Source: Oikopleura dioica
Lineage: Eukaryota; Chordata; Appendicularia; Copelata; Oikopleuridae
Assembly (NCBI GenBank): GCA_907165135.1
Contig: OU015566.1
Location: 312,501 to 376,500 of the forward strand
DNA length: 64,000 bases
Reading direction: 5' to 3'
Shown: positions 21,101-33,200 of the stretch, piece after piece
Layout of the letters: every line of letters starts with the position of its first letter
Numbering within the stretch: position 1 is the stretch's first letter
Program-made: the position numbers and the translations under genes
The notes under the pieces: generated by a model
Told to the model about the DNA's origin: nothing
The model's database searches: none
The model's input: the letters and a program-made list of their open reading frames with translations, nothing else

Positions 21101-23476
21101 GGTTGGCGGGGCCCAACTCTCGCTCTTGTTAAGAACTCTTTCCTAGGTCATGGTTTGGTCGATTGAGAGTCGATTGGTTTCGGACCGGGCGACGCTGGGC
21201 GGCGCGGGGCGGCGCAGGGCGGCGCAAGGCGGCGCAGGGCGGCACAATTCAGTACCCCCCAAAATTTAGGTTACAATATTTTTTTTCTTGCTGTTTCTGA
21301 AAGCTCTAACCCTAATTTAGTGAAGCGTCTCTCAGTTTTCTCAATTTCCAAAAAATGATTATAAAACAGAGACGATCAAAAAATGTATGATTTCGGAAAT
21401 TTCAATGATGTTAATTGCACTAAGGGCATAACCCAAACCCATTTTGTCGGGTATTTACAGAAAGCTTAGCTCATAGGTTTTCTAAAAAAAGGCCACATGC
21501 GACCCCTGGGGGGTGTAGGGCGGCAACATTCTGCAGCAGAACGGCGTTCTGCAAATGCAGAATGGCGTTCTGTAAATCAGAGTTCAAAAACACGCGGATT
21601 TTGAAAATTGTTGCGCACGCGCACGCACGCGCACGCGAAGATTGGGATCGCGCACGCGTGCGTGATCGTGCGCGTGCTCAAAATCCTAGAAAATTTGGCG
21701 TTTTTAGGTAATTTTTGCCGAGATAATTTCCAGAGTGGATTCAAATACATAAAATTTTTGGTTTTCGTATGTTGTAAAACAATTTTGATTTGTTTTTAGC
21801 AATAATTGATCTATAATTAACGATTTCAAAAATTTGAGAGGCTAAAAAAAGCTAAAATTCGACAATTCTATCCCTTTTTGCGCACGCGCTTGATCACGCA
21901 CGCGTGTGCACGCGTGTTCGAAAGTCGTTTCCGCACGCGCACGCACGCGCACGCGAAATTTTAAATTTCTCCGCACGCGCACGCACGCGCACGCGAGAAT
22001 TTTGCGTTTTTTGGAACTCTGCTGTAAATACAGAACGGCGTTTTGCACTCAAAAAATATATGCGCTTCGCGCGTGTCTTAAAGGAAATCTCAGAATTTCT
22101 AAAATCAGGAGTTACTCTTTAAGCTAAGCTGAATGCGTTTAAGGAGGGGGTCGATCGGGATTTCCGTGACCAAAAATGCGGGAAAACCTGATCAGATAGG
22201 CAAAATCTGAATTTACTGGCAAAAAGAAAAGGGTTGAAAAAATTAACCGGCGAAAAGTAGAATAAAATTTGGCCGGAAAAACTCGGTCAAAAATGCCGTC
22301 AAAGTAGGGGCATTTTCGCGAAAAAGCACCAAAAATAGTCATTTTTTTTATATTTTTCTTAATTTCACCCCCTAAATCTTATTTTTATCAAATGATTTTA
22401 GGCTCAACAGATTCAGGAGGATCTGAGGATTCCAAAAATATAAGATTCATACACAGACCATGTGTATACGCGAAATTACGATCACCTCTGAAAAAATTCT
22501 CGTCGAATGCATTTGCAGAACGCCGTTCTGGCAGAACGTGGCCGCCCGTCACCCCCCTGGGCAACAATAAAAAAGGGTTGACTCTTAAATATTTATGAAG
22601 ATGCAGCGAAATTGCACACTTCAAGGTCGATTTAAGACACTTTTTTTTACAAGAATTGAAAAAAGCTAGAGACCTTTTTTGCAGCTTTTTCATGAGGAAT
22701 TAAGATCTGAAGAGAAAAAAAATTAATTTGCAAAATTGAAAAATCGTGGGGGACCCCCTTTAACGGGCTCTCGAAAAACACTTATTTTCAAAAAATCTAA
22801 TTCCTCTAGGGGGGAAATTAAGAAAATTAGAAGAAACCATTCTGAGGAGCGCACTCACTTAGACTTCTCTCTCACTTAGACTCGCGCTCATTTTAACTCG
22901 TCGCTCGTTTTTTTGACCGTTTTTTTTTCGGCCAAATTTTTTTCTTTTTCAGAAAGAATAAAAAAATGAGAATTTTTCTATCAAAGATTCTACAGGAGTA
23001 CTGAAATATGAAAGAAAGATTACCTGGAAAAATATTATATATAACGTAAGTTATGAATTCTGGCGAAGCGGCGCGAAAATTCGCTGGAGAGAGTGGAAAT
23101 CGTGGAGAGTAATAGCCTGCAGAATTGCCGTTACCGCCGTGGTAATAGACTTTAATATCGCGAGTCTGGATAACCTCTAAAAATTGGTGAAGTCTTTCTT
23201 TTCGCAAAGCCAAAGAGTCTCCAGGATCGATTCTTCGATTGATTTGATTTAAGTTATAACTTCGATAATTGCTTATTAAAAAGTTATTTAAATCAATTTA
23301 CTGAATTTCTTCCATATTTTGTCCAATTCACACAAATCGCCGCTAACGACAACTTTCGGAAAACATTCGTTAATCGGCGCGCGATAAAGTTGAACAGCCT
23401 CTTGCATAGACCGATTCAGAGTTGGAAATGTATCGAAATGTAGTTTCTTTTTGCAATGTTTATTCGAACCCCGCAA
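18187..23476 (-). CDS. P3: member of an unrecognised single-pass membrane protein family
   Basis: Exons on the minus strand: A (upper end uncertain, at most 23476, to 23301), B 23232-23024, C 18619-18462, D 18391-18337, E 18293-18187. The phases (2,1,0,1) equal those of P1 and P2, and exon D is 55 nt in all three. B encodes LRKERLHQFLEVIQTRDIKV and FRAASPEFITYVIYNIFPG. C is Cys-rich (FCCPCC), then DQRLYQFPVEK and PPSPEDQMIMEV. D gives TGWTQEQLYSGMKEYTKG. E is a hydrophobic helix (IRILLIGLLLFFGLMVVF) ending RFLNGH. The A/B junction has TTCAG|TAAATT instead of a GT donor. The B-C intron is 4404 bp and full of repeats. The first exon is not located. Function unknown; a C-terminally anchored membrane protein is inferred. 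Confidence 0.75.
18651..19200. mobile_element. TTAA-flanked inverted-repeat element
   Basis: The ends CCGCGTGGGACGAAT and ATTCGTCCCACGCGG lie between TTAA at 18647-18650 and TTAA at 19201-19204. TTAA is the piggyBac target site. It lies in the long P3 intron and shares its right TTAA with the next element. Confidence 0.75.
19205..19767. mobile_element. TTAA-flanked element with GGGGGTGGTGGTCGAGAA end
   Basis: The left end GGGGGTGGTGGTCGAGAA and the right end TTCTCTACCACCACCCTC are inside TTAA at 19201-19204 and 19768-19771. Isolated right ends of the same family (CTCGACCACCACCCCCTTAA) occur at about 11495-11515 and 57100-57124. Confidence 0.75.
20796..21260. mobile_element. hAT-type MITE, GCCGCCCTGC motif
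   Basis: A 465-bp element flanked by AAAATTTA at 20788-20795 and 21261-21268. Ends: GGGAGACACTGAATTG and CAATTCAGTACCCCCC. Both arms repeat GCCGCCCTGC/GCAGGGCGGC, giving a very GC-rich signal in AT-rich DNA. The centre carries CACGCGACGGGCCAAAGGCC. Confidence 0.85.
21511..22553. mobile_element. hAT-type element, TTCTGCAGAACG motif, interrupted
   Basis: The ends GGGTGTAGGGCGGC and GCCGCCCGTCACC are flanked by CCCCTGGG at 21503-21510 and 22554-22561. Arms repeat TTCTGCA/TGCAGAA, and the core TGCGCTTCGCGC is at about 22060. It is interrupted by the 21578-22021 element and by a TTAA-type fragment from about 22140 whose right end merges into the arm at about 22505. Confidence 0.75.
21578..22021. 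mobile_element. hAT-type MITE, GCACGC motif
   Basis: A 444-bp element with ends CAGAGTTCAAAAAC and GTTTTTTGGAACTCTG, flanked by CTGTAAAT at 21570-21577 and 22022-22029. Arms are runs of GCACGCGCACGC. It is nested in the arm of the 21511-22553 element. Frames through the GCACGC runs are artefacts. Confidence 0.9.
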
Positions 23477-23529
23477 TCATATCACTTTTTAACCCTTTTT
23501 CTGGATAAGGGTAATCTCTTTAAGGTTAA

Positions 23530-23964
23530 CTTCTCAATGCACGTGGTCCAATCATTGGACCACGGCGACTTTGACCCCCTGTAATTCCCGTTGTAGTTAT
23601 CTGTTTGACCTGAATTTTGTAATGTGAGCTGACAAGACAAAAACGAACCACTCTGTGAAGTTTCGAATGAAAACTCAAAAGTGGTGGCGTTTTGCACCAG
23701 ATTTCTCTTTCGTTCTCTGGTGAAAAATCGGAACGGATTTTTCGATTTACAATTGTTTATTTTTATAGAAGAGGGTTCAAGCTTTCTAGCTATATATTCA
23801 CGAGCTTTTTTACTTGACGGAGACGTCAATTCGAGCCAAAAGTCCTGAGCGCTGTTTTTCACACTCTGAATTTGGCGCGCCGCGCGGGGCTGGATAATGC
23901 ATTGTGGTCCAATAATTGGACCCCGTGTTTTGAGCGCTTAGTCGCGCGCCCGTGTATTGAGAAG
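23530..23964. mobile_element. TTAA-flanked element with a 127-codon frame
   Basis: The ends CTTCTCAATGCACG and CGTGTATTGAGAAG lie between TTAA at 23526-23529 and 23965-23968. Next to both ends is CCAATNATTGGACC. A minus-strand frame (23862-23482) runs through most of it and past its left end, with a charged N-terminal half, but it resembles no transposase I recognise. Confidence 0.7.
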
Positions 23965-24013
23965 TTAATGGTATACATCGGCGCGGCGCTGCTCGCTCGA
24001 TCAGCGCTCCGCC

Positions 24014-24469
24014 CAGAGTTCGAAATTTGTTGGCAGTACTGCCACGACTGCCACTGGCAGCTGCCAATTTCGGCAGTCACTTTGCAGTGGCAGTTACATT
24101 TTTCAAGTGCTGGCAGTTACTGGCAGCTGCCAACCGACTGCCACTTCGAAAGATATTAATTTCTTTCTAAAGTTTTCTTTCTAGAACCACAAAAAACAAC
24201 GCTTATGATTCAAATTCGCTCCCGAAACCTGTATTATTCAATTTTTTTAATCAGAAGATACATTTAAATCTCAGATATTGTCTCTTTTATATGTTTAACT
24301 TGTCGAAAAGACTGTTTTGAACTTAGTTTAACGACTTTAAAAATTTTTAAAAATAGTATCGAAATCGGCAGTATTTGGCAGTCACTTAGCAGTGGCAGTC
24401 GCCATTTAAAAAAAGTTGGCAGTCGCTTGGCAGTCGCAGTCGCCATTTTCTTTCAGATTTCGAACTCTG
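24014..24469. mobile_element. hAT-type MITE, TGGCAG family
   Basis: A 456-bp element with ends CAGAGTTCGAAATTTG and CAGATTTCGAACTCTG, flanked by GCTCCGCC at 24006-24013 and 24470-24477. It is close kin of the 37934-38386 copy in reverse orientation. Confidence 0.93.
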
Positions 24470-24748
24470 GCTCCGCCAGAACCTATTTCTCACGAAGCCG
24501 TAAAATCTGAACGAATAAAGATTTTTTCAAAATTCAAAAAGGTTCTGAATAATCAAAGTCACTTCTATTAACACAGCAAAAATGATAATGATTGTCAAAG
24601 AGGAACTATATGAAAATTGCCACTTTCCTTCAAACGACATTTTCTTCGATATTTCTCATCCAAAATTTTTGAAAATTAGACTGTCTTGTAGAGAATCGTC
24701 AGCTCTACAAATCCTGTTTTTCAGATTATTGTTTTAAGCTCTTCGGAT

Positions 24749-25296
24749 CAGGGATGTAAATCACCCCACCATTTTCACCCCACCACAGCAAAATGGTGGG
24801 GTGGTCGGTGGTGAAAAAAATCACCCCACCACCACCACTGAAAATGGTGATAGTGAAAAATCACCCCACCACCACCACTGAAAATGGTGATGGTGAAAAA
24901 TCACCCCACCACCACCACTGAAAATGGTGAAGAATTTCCCCACAGTAACCATTTTCGACGTGATAAATTTATCATCAAAGCCTATTTTTCAATAAAAAAG
25001 GGCCAGGTATCATTTTTCGAGTACCGCTATCACGATTTTATTTATTATTTTCACTTTTGGAGAATATTTTTAGATAATTTTGCCAATAGATTTACCACCC
25101 CACAACCACCATTTGAGTGGTAAAAAATCACCCCACCACCACCACTCAAAAAGGGTGGTGGTGAAAAATCACCCCACCACCACCACTGAAAATGGTGGTT
25201 GGTGAAAAATCACACCACCACCACCACTGAAAAAAGGTGGTGGTGGAAAATCACCCCGCCACAGTGGTGGGGTGGTTGTGGTGATTTACATCCCTG
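24749..25296. mobile_element. hAT-type MITE, GGTGGTGGTG family (548 bp)
   Basis: The ends CAGGGATGTAAATCACC and complement are flanked by CTTCGGAT at 24741-24748 and 25297-25304. It has the same length as the 7385-7932 copy, inverted. Its insertion site is the loop region of the 23524-25729 palindrome. Confidence 0.93.
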
Positions 25297-25733
25297 CTTC
25301 GGATATTAATATGCGACCTTGAAGTCAGCGCTGTGAGGTCGTGGCGTGAAAAATAGAGCGGAGAGGCGCGAGAAGAAGTAGCGCTCTTTACGAATCGCGA
25401 TGTAAGATTAATGAAAGCTTAAAACAAAAATCTGAAAAACAGGATTTTTAGAGCTGACGATTCTCTACCAGACAGTCTAATTTTCAAAAATTTTGGATGA
25501 GAAATATCGAAGAAAATGTCGTTTGAAGGAAAGTGGCAATTTTCAGATAGTTCCTCTTTGAAAATCATTATCATTTTTGCTGTGTTAATAGAAGTGACTT
25601 TGATTATTCAGAATCTTTTTGAATTTTGAAAAAATCTTCATCTGTTCAGATTTTACGGCTTCGTGAGAAATAGGTTCTGGCGGAGCGCGGGTCGAGCGAG
25701 CAGCGCCGCGCCGATGTATACCATTACCCTTAA

Positions 25734-26872
25734 GAAAAAAAAACTATAAAGTAAGCGTTTTTTATTTTTCTGTGCGCAGATTAGATTCTAATTTAAATTA
25801 TCGAATTTCAGAAAAAATTTTAAATGGGGAGCAAATTTGGAGCTCCCAATTTACTCCAAGCCCCGGAATTCCGGGCTCCTGCAGCAGAAAAAAGGTGAAA
25901 CTATTTCCACAGAGTGTCCCCTTTAATATTGACCAAATGCTCTCTGATTGGCTTTTATTTTTGAAGCCCCAGTGGAGGGCGCTCTCCGAGGAGCGAGCCA
26001 ATCAGAGAGCCCTGAGTATTCCTTTTGTAATATTTAATATAATATTTAATTTAATATAATTTAATTTAATATAATATTTAATTTGTTTGATATACAAATT
26101 CCTACATTTTAACCTATTTCCGGGCAAGAACCGCGACGAACCGGAAGCACAACCGGTTGGTCAAAAAAAATACCACACCATTTTGATCAGTAATTAATAA
26201 GCTTCAATTTGAGCTATAAAACATCATCATAGCATGCTTATATCAGAAGTTGATAATATTGGATTTTCGTATCTGGCTGCTTGCGTCAACTTTGGAGCTC
26301 TAGAATCATATGAAGGAAGCACTCCGCAATAATAAATTTCATATGTTTCGATGCATCTTGCGCTTATCTTTCACATGGTAGGCATCAAATTATCAAAATC
26401 GATCTAGCACGCACTCAAAAGCCGCTTCTAATCAAACTAGTGCTTTTTTTCTCGCTAAAAATCCCCCAAAAAAAGAGGTAAGATGACTCATATCGAAAAT
26501 TCTGTAAGTGCAGTTTTTCAAGGCTTGTCTTGATGCATATGTTCTGAAAGTATGGGGAGATTTTTCAAAAGAACCTTGAAAATCGAAAAACACCGCGGTA
26601 AGCCTAGTAATACTTTTCCAACTCTGGACTGCGTCGTTTGGTGGCTCATATTTTGTAACTGATTACCTAGTACCGTTTTATCCACTTTAAAAATAAATGT
26701 TCTAGAGAAATCAAACTTTCCGCAGAAAATAACGGTTACCTTCTTGCAATGCCTGATTGGAAATCATTGATTGCTTATTCGAAATTTCACTTCTACATAT
26801 ACAGTTACAGTTATTTTCCTCTTTTGTGGACATTTTTTGTCCTAAAATTTCATAAAAATGTCCACAAAAGTG
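25734..26872. other. Spacer with a GGGAGC-family fragment
   Basis: 25735-25880 matches the inner part of the GGGAGC element at about 5865-6000 and is truncated. An ATATTTAATTTAAT-rich tract is at 26030-26085, and a TTTTCCTCTTTTGTGGACAT repeat is at about 26815. No gene recognised. Confidence 0.5.
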
Positions 26873-27132
26873 GGGAGACGGACGGTGCCGGTACCAAATT
26901 GGTACCCGGTACCAAAAAATTGGTACCCGGTACCAAAGTCAAACATTATTTCTGACTCGTCAAAAAACTAATGTCCGCTCCGCGGCTGAAGTGTAAGAAA
27001 ACTTCATTTATTGACCGAATACACCTTTTAAAATCAATTTTGGCTCGGTATCCTGACAATTTTTGGTACAGGGTACCAGAAATTTGGTACCGGGTACCAA
27101 TTTTGGATTGGTACCGGCACCGTCCGTCCCCG
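26873..27132. mobile_element. hAT-type MITE, GGTACC motif
   Basis: A 260-bp element flanked by CAAAAGTG at 26865-26872 and 27133-27140. Ends: GGGAGACGGACGGTGCCGG and CCGGCACCGTCCGTCCCCG. Arms repeat TTGGTACC/GGTACCAA, and the core contains CCGCTCCGCGG. It is inserted in a TTTTGTGGACATTTT-family repeat. Confidence 0.88.
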
Positions 27133-27399
27133 CAAAAGTGGGCAACAGTCTTCCAAAAAATGTCCCGCCGTAGGGGCTCAAAATTTTTTCTTCGATAAAT
27201 TTTTCGTCGAAAAATGGCAAATTTCATCATCGAAACGTATTTTTTACCTTTTTTTACCATTTTTGGTCAATTAAACAGTAAAAGCCATTGATTTCTTATA
27301 AAAAGATCCTGATTTTTGAAAAAAACACCCTATTTTTTCCTTTTAAATTTTCTCGGTTGACAAATGCGCACAAAAATGGAACATTATTCTTGCAAATAT

Positions 27400-27750
27400 G
27401 TCCCAGAAAAACCCTCCCCCCGTCAACAATTTTCGAAAAATTTATTCGGAATTTCATAATTTTGACCCCGGAAATGGATTCTACAGGTCAAAAAACGATT
27501 TTGAGGCTTTATTTTTTGGGGGTCTATCTCGACTCTAACACCCTCAAAATCGCGTTTGAAAATCGGACTTTTTGACGAAAAATGACGAAAAAATCCCAAT
27601 TTTGCTATAATTTTAGATTTTTATGGGTCAAGAAGTGCTCCGAGCAAGTTTTTATGGTAAATTGAACTTCCAGGGACGCTAAGAAGCCAAAATATGGCTT
27701 TTTTGAAATTTTCGATTTTTCGAGGAAAATTGTTGACGGGGGTCCTTCAA
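27400..27750. repeat. Dispersed repeat with CCCCGTCAACAATTTTCGAA end
   Basis: This unit recurs in part at 34050-34400, 46605-46850, 48335-48432 continued at 49170, 54745-55050 and 59840-59925. It serves as host for later MITEs. No coding content. Confidence 0.6.
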
Positions 27751-28216
27751 GAAATATTTTCATTAGAAAAATCGCGTTCAAAAATGACGCAAAATGATGA
27801 TTTTCACGGACATGACTTGAAGTTGAGCTCTCTATGGCCAAACTTCCTTAATCATTTTTTCTGAAAAAATTTTAACTCTAGTTTAAGGCCAAATCTATAA
27901 GTAGAAGAAGAGTTTATAAAAATTTTCTTACCCATCTGAGCCAGAGGGCTGTTTGAAAATGGTCAATTTTCTGAAAACCGCCCGGTACCTCCTTTAAAGA
28001 TTTTTATTTACATAATGTTTCAAAATTAATAAATATTGTTTGTCTCTAGAACACATTTATAAAGATGTTTTTTCGTATTTAAATACATCAGTTTTGTATT
28101 TTTAGTGTCAGCTAAGGTAAAAATCAAGTTTTTGTCGTGCGAATAATAATTTTTGAAGGCAAGTTTCTTTGTTTTCTTATAAAAACTCTTATTCATATAC
28201 ACTAAAAAGTCTTACC

Positions 28217-29469
28217 CAGAGTTCGAAATTTGTTTGCAGTACTGCCACGATTGCCACTTGCAGCTGCCAATTTTGGCAGTCACTTGGCAGTAGCAGTTAC
28301 ATTTTTCAAGGACTGGCAATTACTGGCAGCTGCCAATCTACTGCCACTTCGAAATTTATTGATTTTTTCTCAAATGATAAAGAATATAACGATTATAATC
28401 AAATTTTGCTACCGAGACATATTAAATTTCATTTTTCTCATCAAAAGAGACATTTTGATATCGGATTATGCTTCTGTTATATGGCCAATTCGTCAAAACG
28501 ACTGTTTTGAACTTAGTTTGACTTTAAAAATCTTTATAAATAGACTATTTACTATTTAAAATAGTATCGAAACCCGCAGTTTTTGGCGGTCAACTAGCAG
28601 CTTCCGATTTTCGCAGTCAATCGGCACTGCCGATTCGGCAGTGGCAGTTGCAATTTAAGGGTAAAACATGAAATCGGCGCGGCGTGGCTGCCCGTTCAGT
28701 GCCCCGCCGTGACCTATTTTTCAGAGGTCCGTTTAATCTGAACGGAGAAAGTATTTTCATAATTCTTTTTGCGTTAAGATCATCAAAGCCTGCACTTTCA
28801 TAAAGACAATTTTGAAAGAATCGTGAGCGTAGAAGTATGAAAAAATGGGATGACTTGCTCAAAGTCTATCTCCTCCCACAATTTTCGTCCGATCTTTCCC
28901 AAATTAGAACCATTTTGTAGAGCTCCGTCTACTCTACAAATTCATAGACTAACTTTTTAAATTTTAATTTTAAAGATTTTAGACGGAGCTTTGAAATGAG
29001 CGCTATCACTCCGCGGCCGCCTTTTTCACACGCTGCGCTCCTGCTAATGTCTTTTTCGAGGGAGCGCTCATTTCCAAGCTCCGTCTAAAGATCTATAAGA
29101 TAAAAATTTAAAAGAAAGTCTACGAATTTGTAGAGTAGACGGCGCTCTACAAAATGGTTCTAATTTGGGAAAAATCGGACGAAAATTGTGGGAGGAGATA
29201 GACTTTGAGCAAGTCATCCCATTTTTTCATACTTCTACGCTCACAATTCTTTCAAAATTGTCCTTATGAAAGTGCAGGCCTTGATGATCATAACGCAAAA
29301 AATTATGAAAATACTTTCTTCGTTCAGATTTGACAGGTCTCTGAAAAATAGGTCACGGCGGGGCCCTGAAGGGCAGCCGCGCCGCGCCGATTTCATGTTT
29401 TACCCTTAAATAAGGCTGGAAGTCACTTGGCAGTGGAAGTCGCCATTATTTTTCAGATTTCGAACTCTG
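28217..29469. mobile_element. hAT-type MITE, TGGCAG family, with nested palindrome
   Basis: The ends CAGAGTTCGAAATTTG and CAGATTTCGAACTCTG are flanked by GTCTTACC (28209-28216) and GTCTTATC (29470-29477). Removing the TTAA element at 28658-29405 with one TTAA leaves about 501 bp, close to other TGGCAG copies. Confidence 0.88.
28658..29405. mobile_element. TTAA-flanked near-perfect palindromic element (748 bp)
   Basis: It lies between TTAA at 28654-28657 and 29406-29409. The ends GGGTAAAACATGAAATCGGC and complement continue as reverse complements for most of each half, with a GC-rich centre (about 29010-29060). It is the uninterrupted relative of 23524-25729. Confidence 0.88.
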
Positions 29470-29477
29470 GTCTTATC

Positions 29478-30272
29478 ACCGGCAAATTGAAAACTAATTT
29501 TATAAGGTCTCAGTAGCGGAAGTCTGAACTGACTTCAGATTTTGGCATAAAATCACCAATTTATTAAGCACTCGACGGGCCAGAGGCCCTTACGTGCGCA
29601 TTTTCTGACAGAGAACTCATTGGTTTTTTCGTTCACGTTCAAAGATCGTCTGTTTTAGAGCTTATCAGTGCTCGTTAGCCCCAAAAAATCTAGTTTGACT
29701 TTAAAAATTTCGCGACAAGAATTTTTTCGGATTTCGAGTGAACAGTGATCAGTTCTTTTAAATCGCTGTTCACCGAGTGAAATTCACTCTACTGTAGACT
29801 CTGTAGAGTGAACAGTGAACAGGGGTTTTCGGCGGATTTCGAACCCTGTGCCGAGCTCTTGCTCTTATTTCGAGCCATTGGTTCGGTTAGGCGGCGCTAT
29901 TCAATATCCTCGAAATTTCTGAATCATCAAAGAAAGGGTCTGTTTGCCCTTCGAAAACGTCTCTTCTGAAAAGATCTTCGGATAATATATTTTCATTTAG
30001 ATTTTGGGTCTCAAGAACGAGTTTGATGGAATAAATCTGTTTAAAATTATAAAAAACGAGGGTTATTGAACAGCGCCGCCCGGTCCGTTATAAACCAGGT
30101 CTCTTTTGACAAAATCATAATCAAACAAAACTGCGCTTTAGGAAGTTTGCGAATCAATTTTCAATCTTTTTGGTAAAAGTAATTTAAAAAAACAGGAAAT
30201 CTTTTACTGAAAATAATTTTGATCAAAAAAGGGGTCCTAAATAAAACATTTAGCTGTCAAGGTTGGCTTCTG
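29478..30272. other. Spacer with partial MITE ends
   Basis: It contains a CACTCGACGGGCCAGAGGCC core like that at 21045, and a right end GGCGGATTTCGAACCCTG (about 29832-29849) of the GTTCACTC family without its left partner. No gene recognised before the scramblase start. Confidence 0.5.
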
Positions 30273-33200
30273 ATGAAGCCAAATATGGTCGCTCCAGAAT
30301 CAACAAGTACGGAAAATGCTGGAGCAGATTCTGACAAAGTTGCAGAGGACGTATTGGAGCAAAATGCACCTCAAGTGAGTGGAATGGCGCCCGTTCAAGC
30401 TCATCCAGGTTATGGTCAACCTCAACCAGGAAAGAATTAAAAGTTTATTTTCCCGCTTATTTGGTCAGATAATACTATTGTTTACGATTAAATTCTTTAA
30501 TTCACTGACAAAAATTATATGATTCATAGATAAGTATAGGTTGTCTGTGATTCATAGTGATTTGAAATCACTGATTTCCCAAAAATTTTAGCGGTCTACT
30601 TTTTCGGTTTATCAAATTTAGCGCGCATATAAATATTATATTTTTAGAATCAACAAATCCTGACAAGTCTGTTGAAATCATTTGATAAAAATCGGTTGTA
30701 ATGGGTAAAATTGATGAATTTGTAAAAAATGACCATTTTTGGTGAATTTTCTCGAAAAGGGCCTTAATTTAAGCGGATTTTACCTGATATTTATTATTAT
30801 ATTTCTTTGGTAGAGTTTAACAACCCTTTAATTTTCCCGTAACAATTCGATTCTTCCTATCCAATCTTGTTTCCCGCTTTTTTGGTCAAGAGAAACCCCA
30901 TCGGTTACCCCGATATTTACGATAGGTTTTATAGAAGATTTTTTATAACTTCACAAAATCATTTCTCTATACTAAAGATAATAAATTTTATCTAAATCAT
31001 GTCGCAGATCGAGTCTTTATCAGCACAAATCGGCCGTATTTCCATAGAAATTCCCTGAAAATGGCCTTTATCGAAATTTTCGAATTTCAGCGCCTCCGAG
31101 TGGACGGTTTTGCTTGAGCAAATCATTTTTGTGTAGAATACCACTGTACTAGGGAATAGGAGATAGCACTCGAGCTTTCTTTAGAGCCTATATACGACGT
31201 ATATTATACGTAGGGTGGCGCGCGAAAAAATCAGCTGTTTGATGTCGTCATTCCGGTCGATGACGTCTTAAAATCATCAAAAACATACAGTTATCGGTCA
31301 ATATGTACTCTACGACTGTGATGACCAAAACATTTTCTTTTTGTTTCTGACTAAATTGAGTGCGCTCTTTCCAATGGTGAGCTTTGTTTTTCTCTACCTT
31401 GAGGCGCTCTGGAAATAGCTTTTTGGGTGCAAAAAATTGTACTTTCTGAGGTCACACAAACTAATTTTTTTCAGATTCGGAATTTTCAGCGTCAAAATTA
31501 TAAACAATTTTCAATGGAATTTTCGGACATCAAATTTTTGGACATTTTTGCGATTTTAAGGGCTTTTCTTGGGACATTTTTTCAAAACATTTTCTACGCC
31601 AAAATATTAAATTTTCAGTTTTTTTTATCAGATATGACGTTTTTTTGTCAAAAATCTTACTTTTTCTTTAAGAATAATAGAATTGAAGGTTGATCTCATA
31701 CCCCTAGAATATTTTTTGTCTTTGGAAGGAGGAGGAAAAAGAGGTTGATCAAGTTTTCATCAAAAAGAAAAATTTTAAGAGATTTGGATGGGACATTTTT
31801 TTGGGAGCGTGTATAAAATTTTTGGACATTTTTGAGAAAATCATGGGACAAAAAATGTCCAAAAATTCCATAATTAACTGTAATATAATTATATAATATA
31901 ATATAATTTAGGCTCGACACAATTTCAGGAGTTAAGAAGATTTAGAGTAACAAAACCTGGAGAAACCGAAATTTTCAAACCGATTTTTAGGGTGTTAAGG
32001 GCCTCCCGGCCCCCTCAAATCCCGGCGAAAACTCGGCTTATGGCCCGGGCTTTCTTTTGACCGAGTCAGATACCCTTAATTATGACTTTAACACCCTTAA
32101 AAATCGGTTTGAAAATTTCGGTTTCTCCAGGTTTTGTTACTCCAAATCTTCTTAACTCCTGAAATTGACTTTTGCCTATAATTTATATTAAATCCAAAAA
32201 TGATCCCTATACGATATATGATGCCAAAGTTGTTTTTTTCCGTGCCGGTTTTCAGTTGAAAATGGCCAAAACGGAGGAAGATCTCTTTAGTGATAAATAA
32301 TCACTGATAATAAAAATCGTTTTTTTGATAAAATGTCTTTGAGCTTCGTATTTACTGCTGAAGGGACTGTCTCGAATTTTCGCCTTAATAATCAGTCAGT
32401 TTCTAATATAAAATTCACAAAAAGGATACGCTCAGCCTCAGCCTGGTTACGCACCAGCTCCTCAGCCAGGCTATGCTCCAGCTCAGCAGCCAGGGTATGC
32501 CCCGGCGCCGCAACTTGGCTATGCTCCTCAACCTGGTTATGCCCCTGCTCCTCAAGTTGATGCTTATGGACAGCCTCTTCCTCAACAAGCTCCAGTTCCT
32601 CAACCTGGATATGGCTCAGCTCAGCCCATTCCTCAACAAGCGCCGATTACTCAACAAGCACCGGTACTTCAACCTGGCAATGTACCTGCTCCTCAATATG
32701 ATGCGTATGGGCAACCAATTCCTCAACAAGCACCAGTTCCTCAACCTGGATATGCACCTGCTCCTCAAGTCGATGCGTATGGGCAACCGATTCCTCAACA
32801 AGCACCTGTTCAGCCTGGCTATGCTCCTGCTCCTCAAGTCGATGCATACGGAAATCCGATCCAACAACAAGTAGCTCCTGTTCAACCAGTTCAACCAATT
32901 CCTCCTGTTGCTCCTCAAGTAAATCCTAATGGGCAGCCACTTCAGTCTTTGGTCACGAAAAAATAATTTGATATCAACAAAGATAAATCTTGGGCGTTAA
33001 GGGCGTCCCAAACGACTTTGTTAGAGTTTGAATTTTTTTAAAAAATTTAAGGATAAAAAAAGGAAGAAAAAGTCCGTAGAATTTAATAGTAAAGAATTTC
33101 GGTCTTTGAATCAAGGAAAAAGAAAAAAATCAGATTTTCATAGGACTGTTTATTTGAATCTCAACGTGCAAATTTTCAACAGTCAAGTTTTGACCAGTTA

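Larger units (their letters stand above)
23524..25729. mobile_element. TTAA-flanked palindromic element carrying three nested insertions
   Basis: The ends read GGGTAATGGTATACATCGGC (right end, reversed) and GG-TTAATGGTATACATCGG (left, interrupted after GG). TTAA flanks both ends (23520-23523 and 25730-25733). Removing the insertions 23530-23964, 24014-24469 and 24749-25296 with one target copy each leaves 747 bp, matching the 748-bp copy at 28658-29405. Long arms are reverse complements, for example CTATTTCTCACGAAGCCG near 24485 and its complement near 25660. Confidence 0.85.

Noticed and set aside
23482-23862. 127-codon minus-strand frame as an upstream exon of P3
   Set aside because: Most of it lies in a TTAA-flanked element, including the inverted ends; no homology to P1 or P2 exon A.
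32415-32918. Several long frames on both strands at the Pro/Gln-rich scramblase exon
   Set aside because: Only the frame giving PGYAPAP/QPIPQQAP repeats joins the scramblase body in phase; the others are shadows of the repeat.
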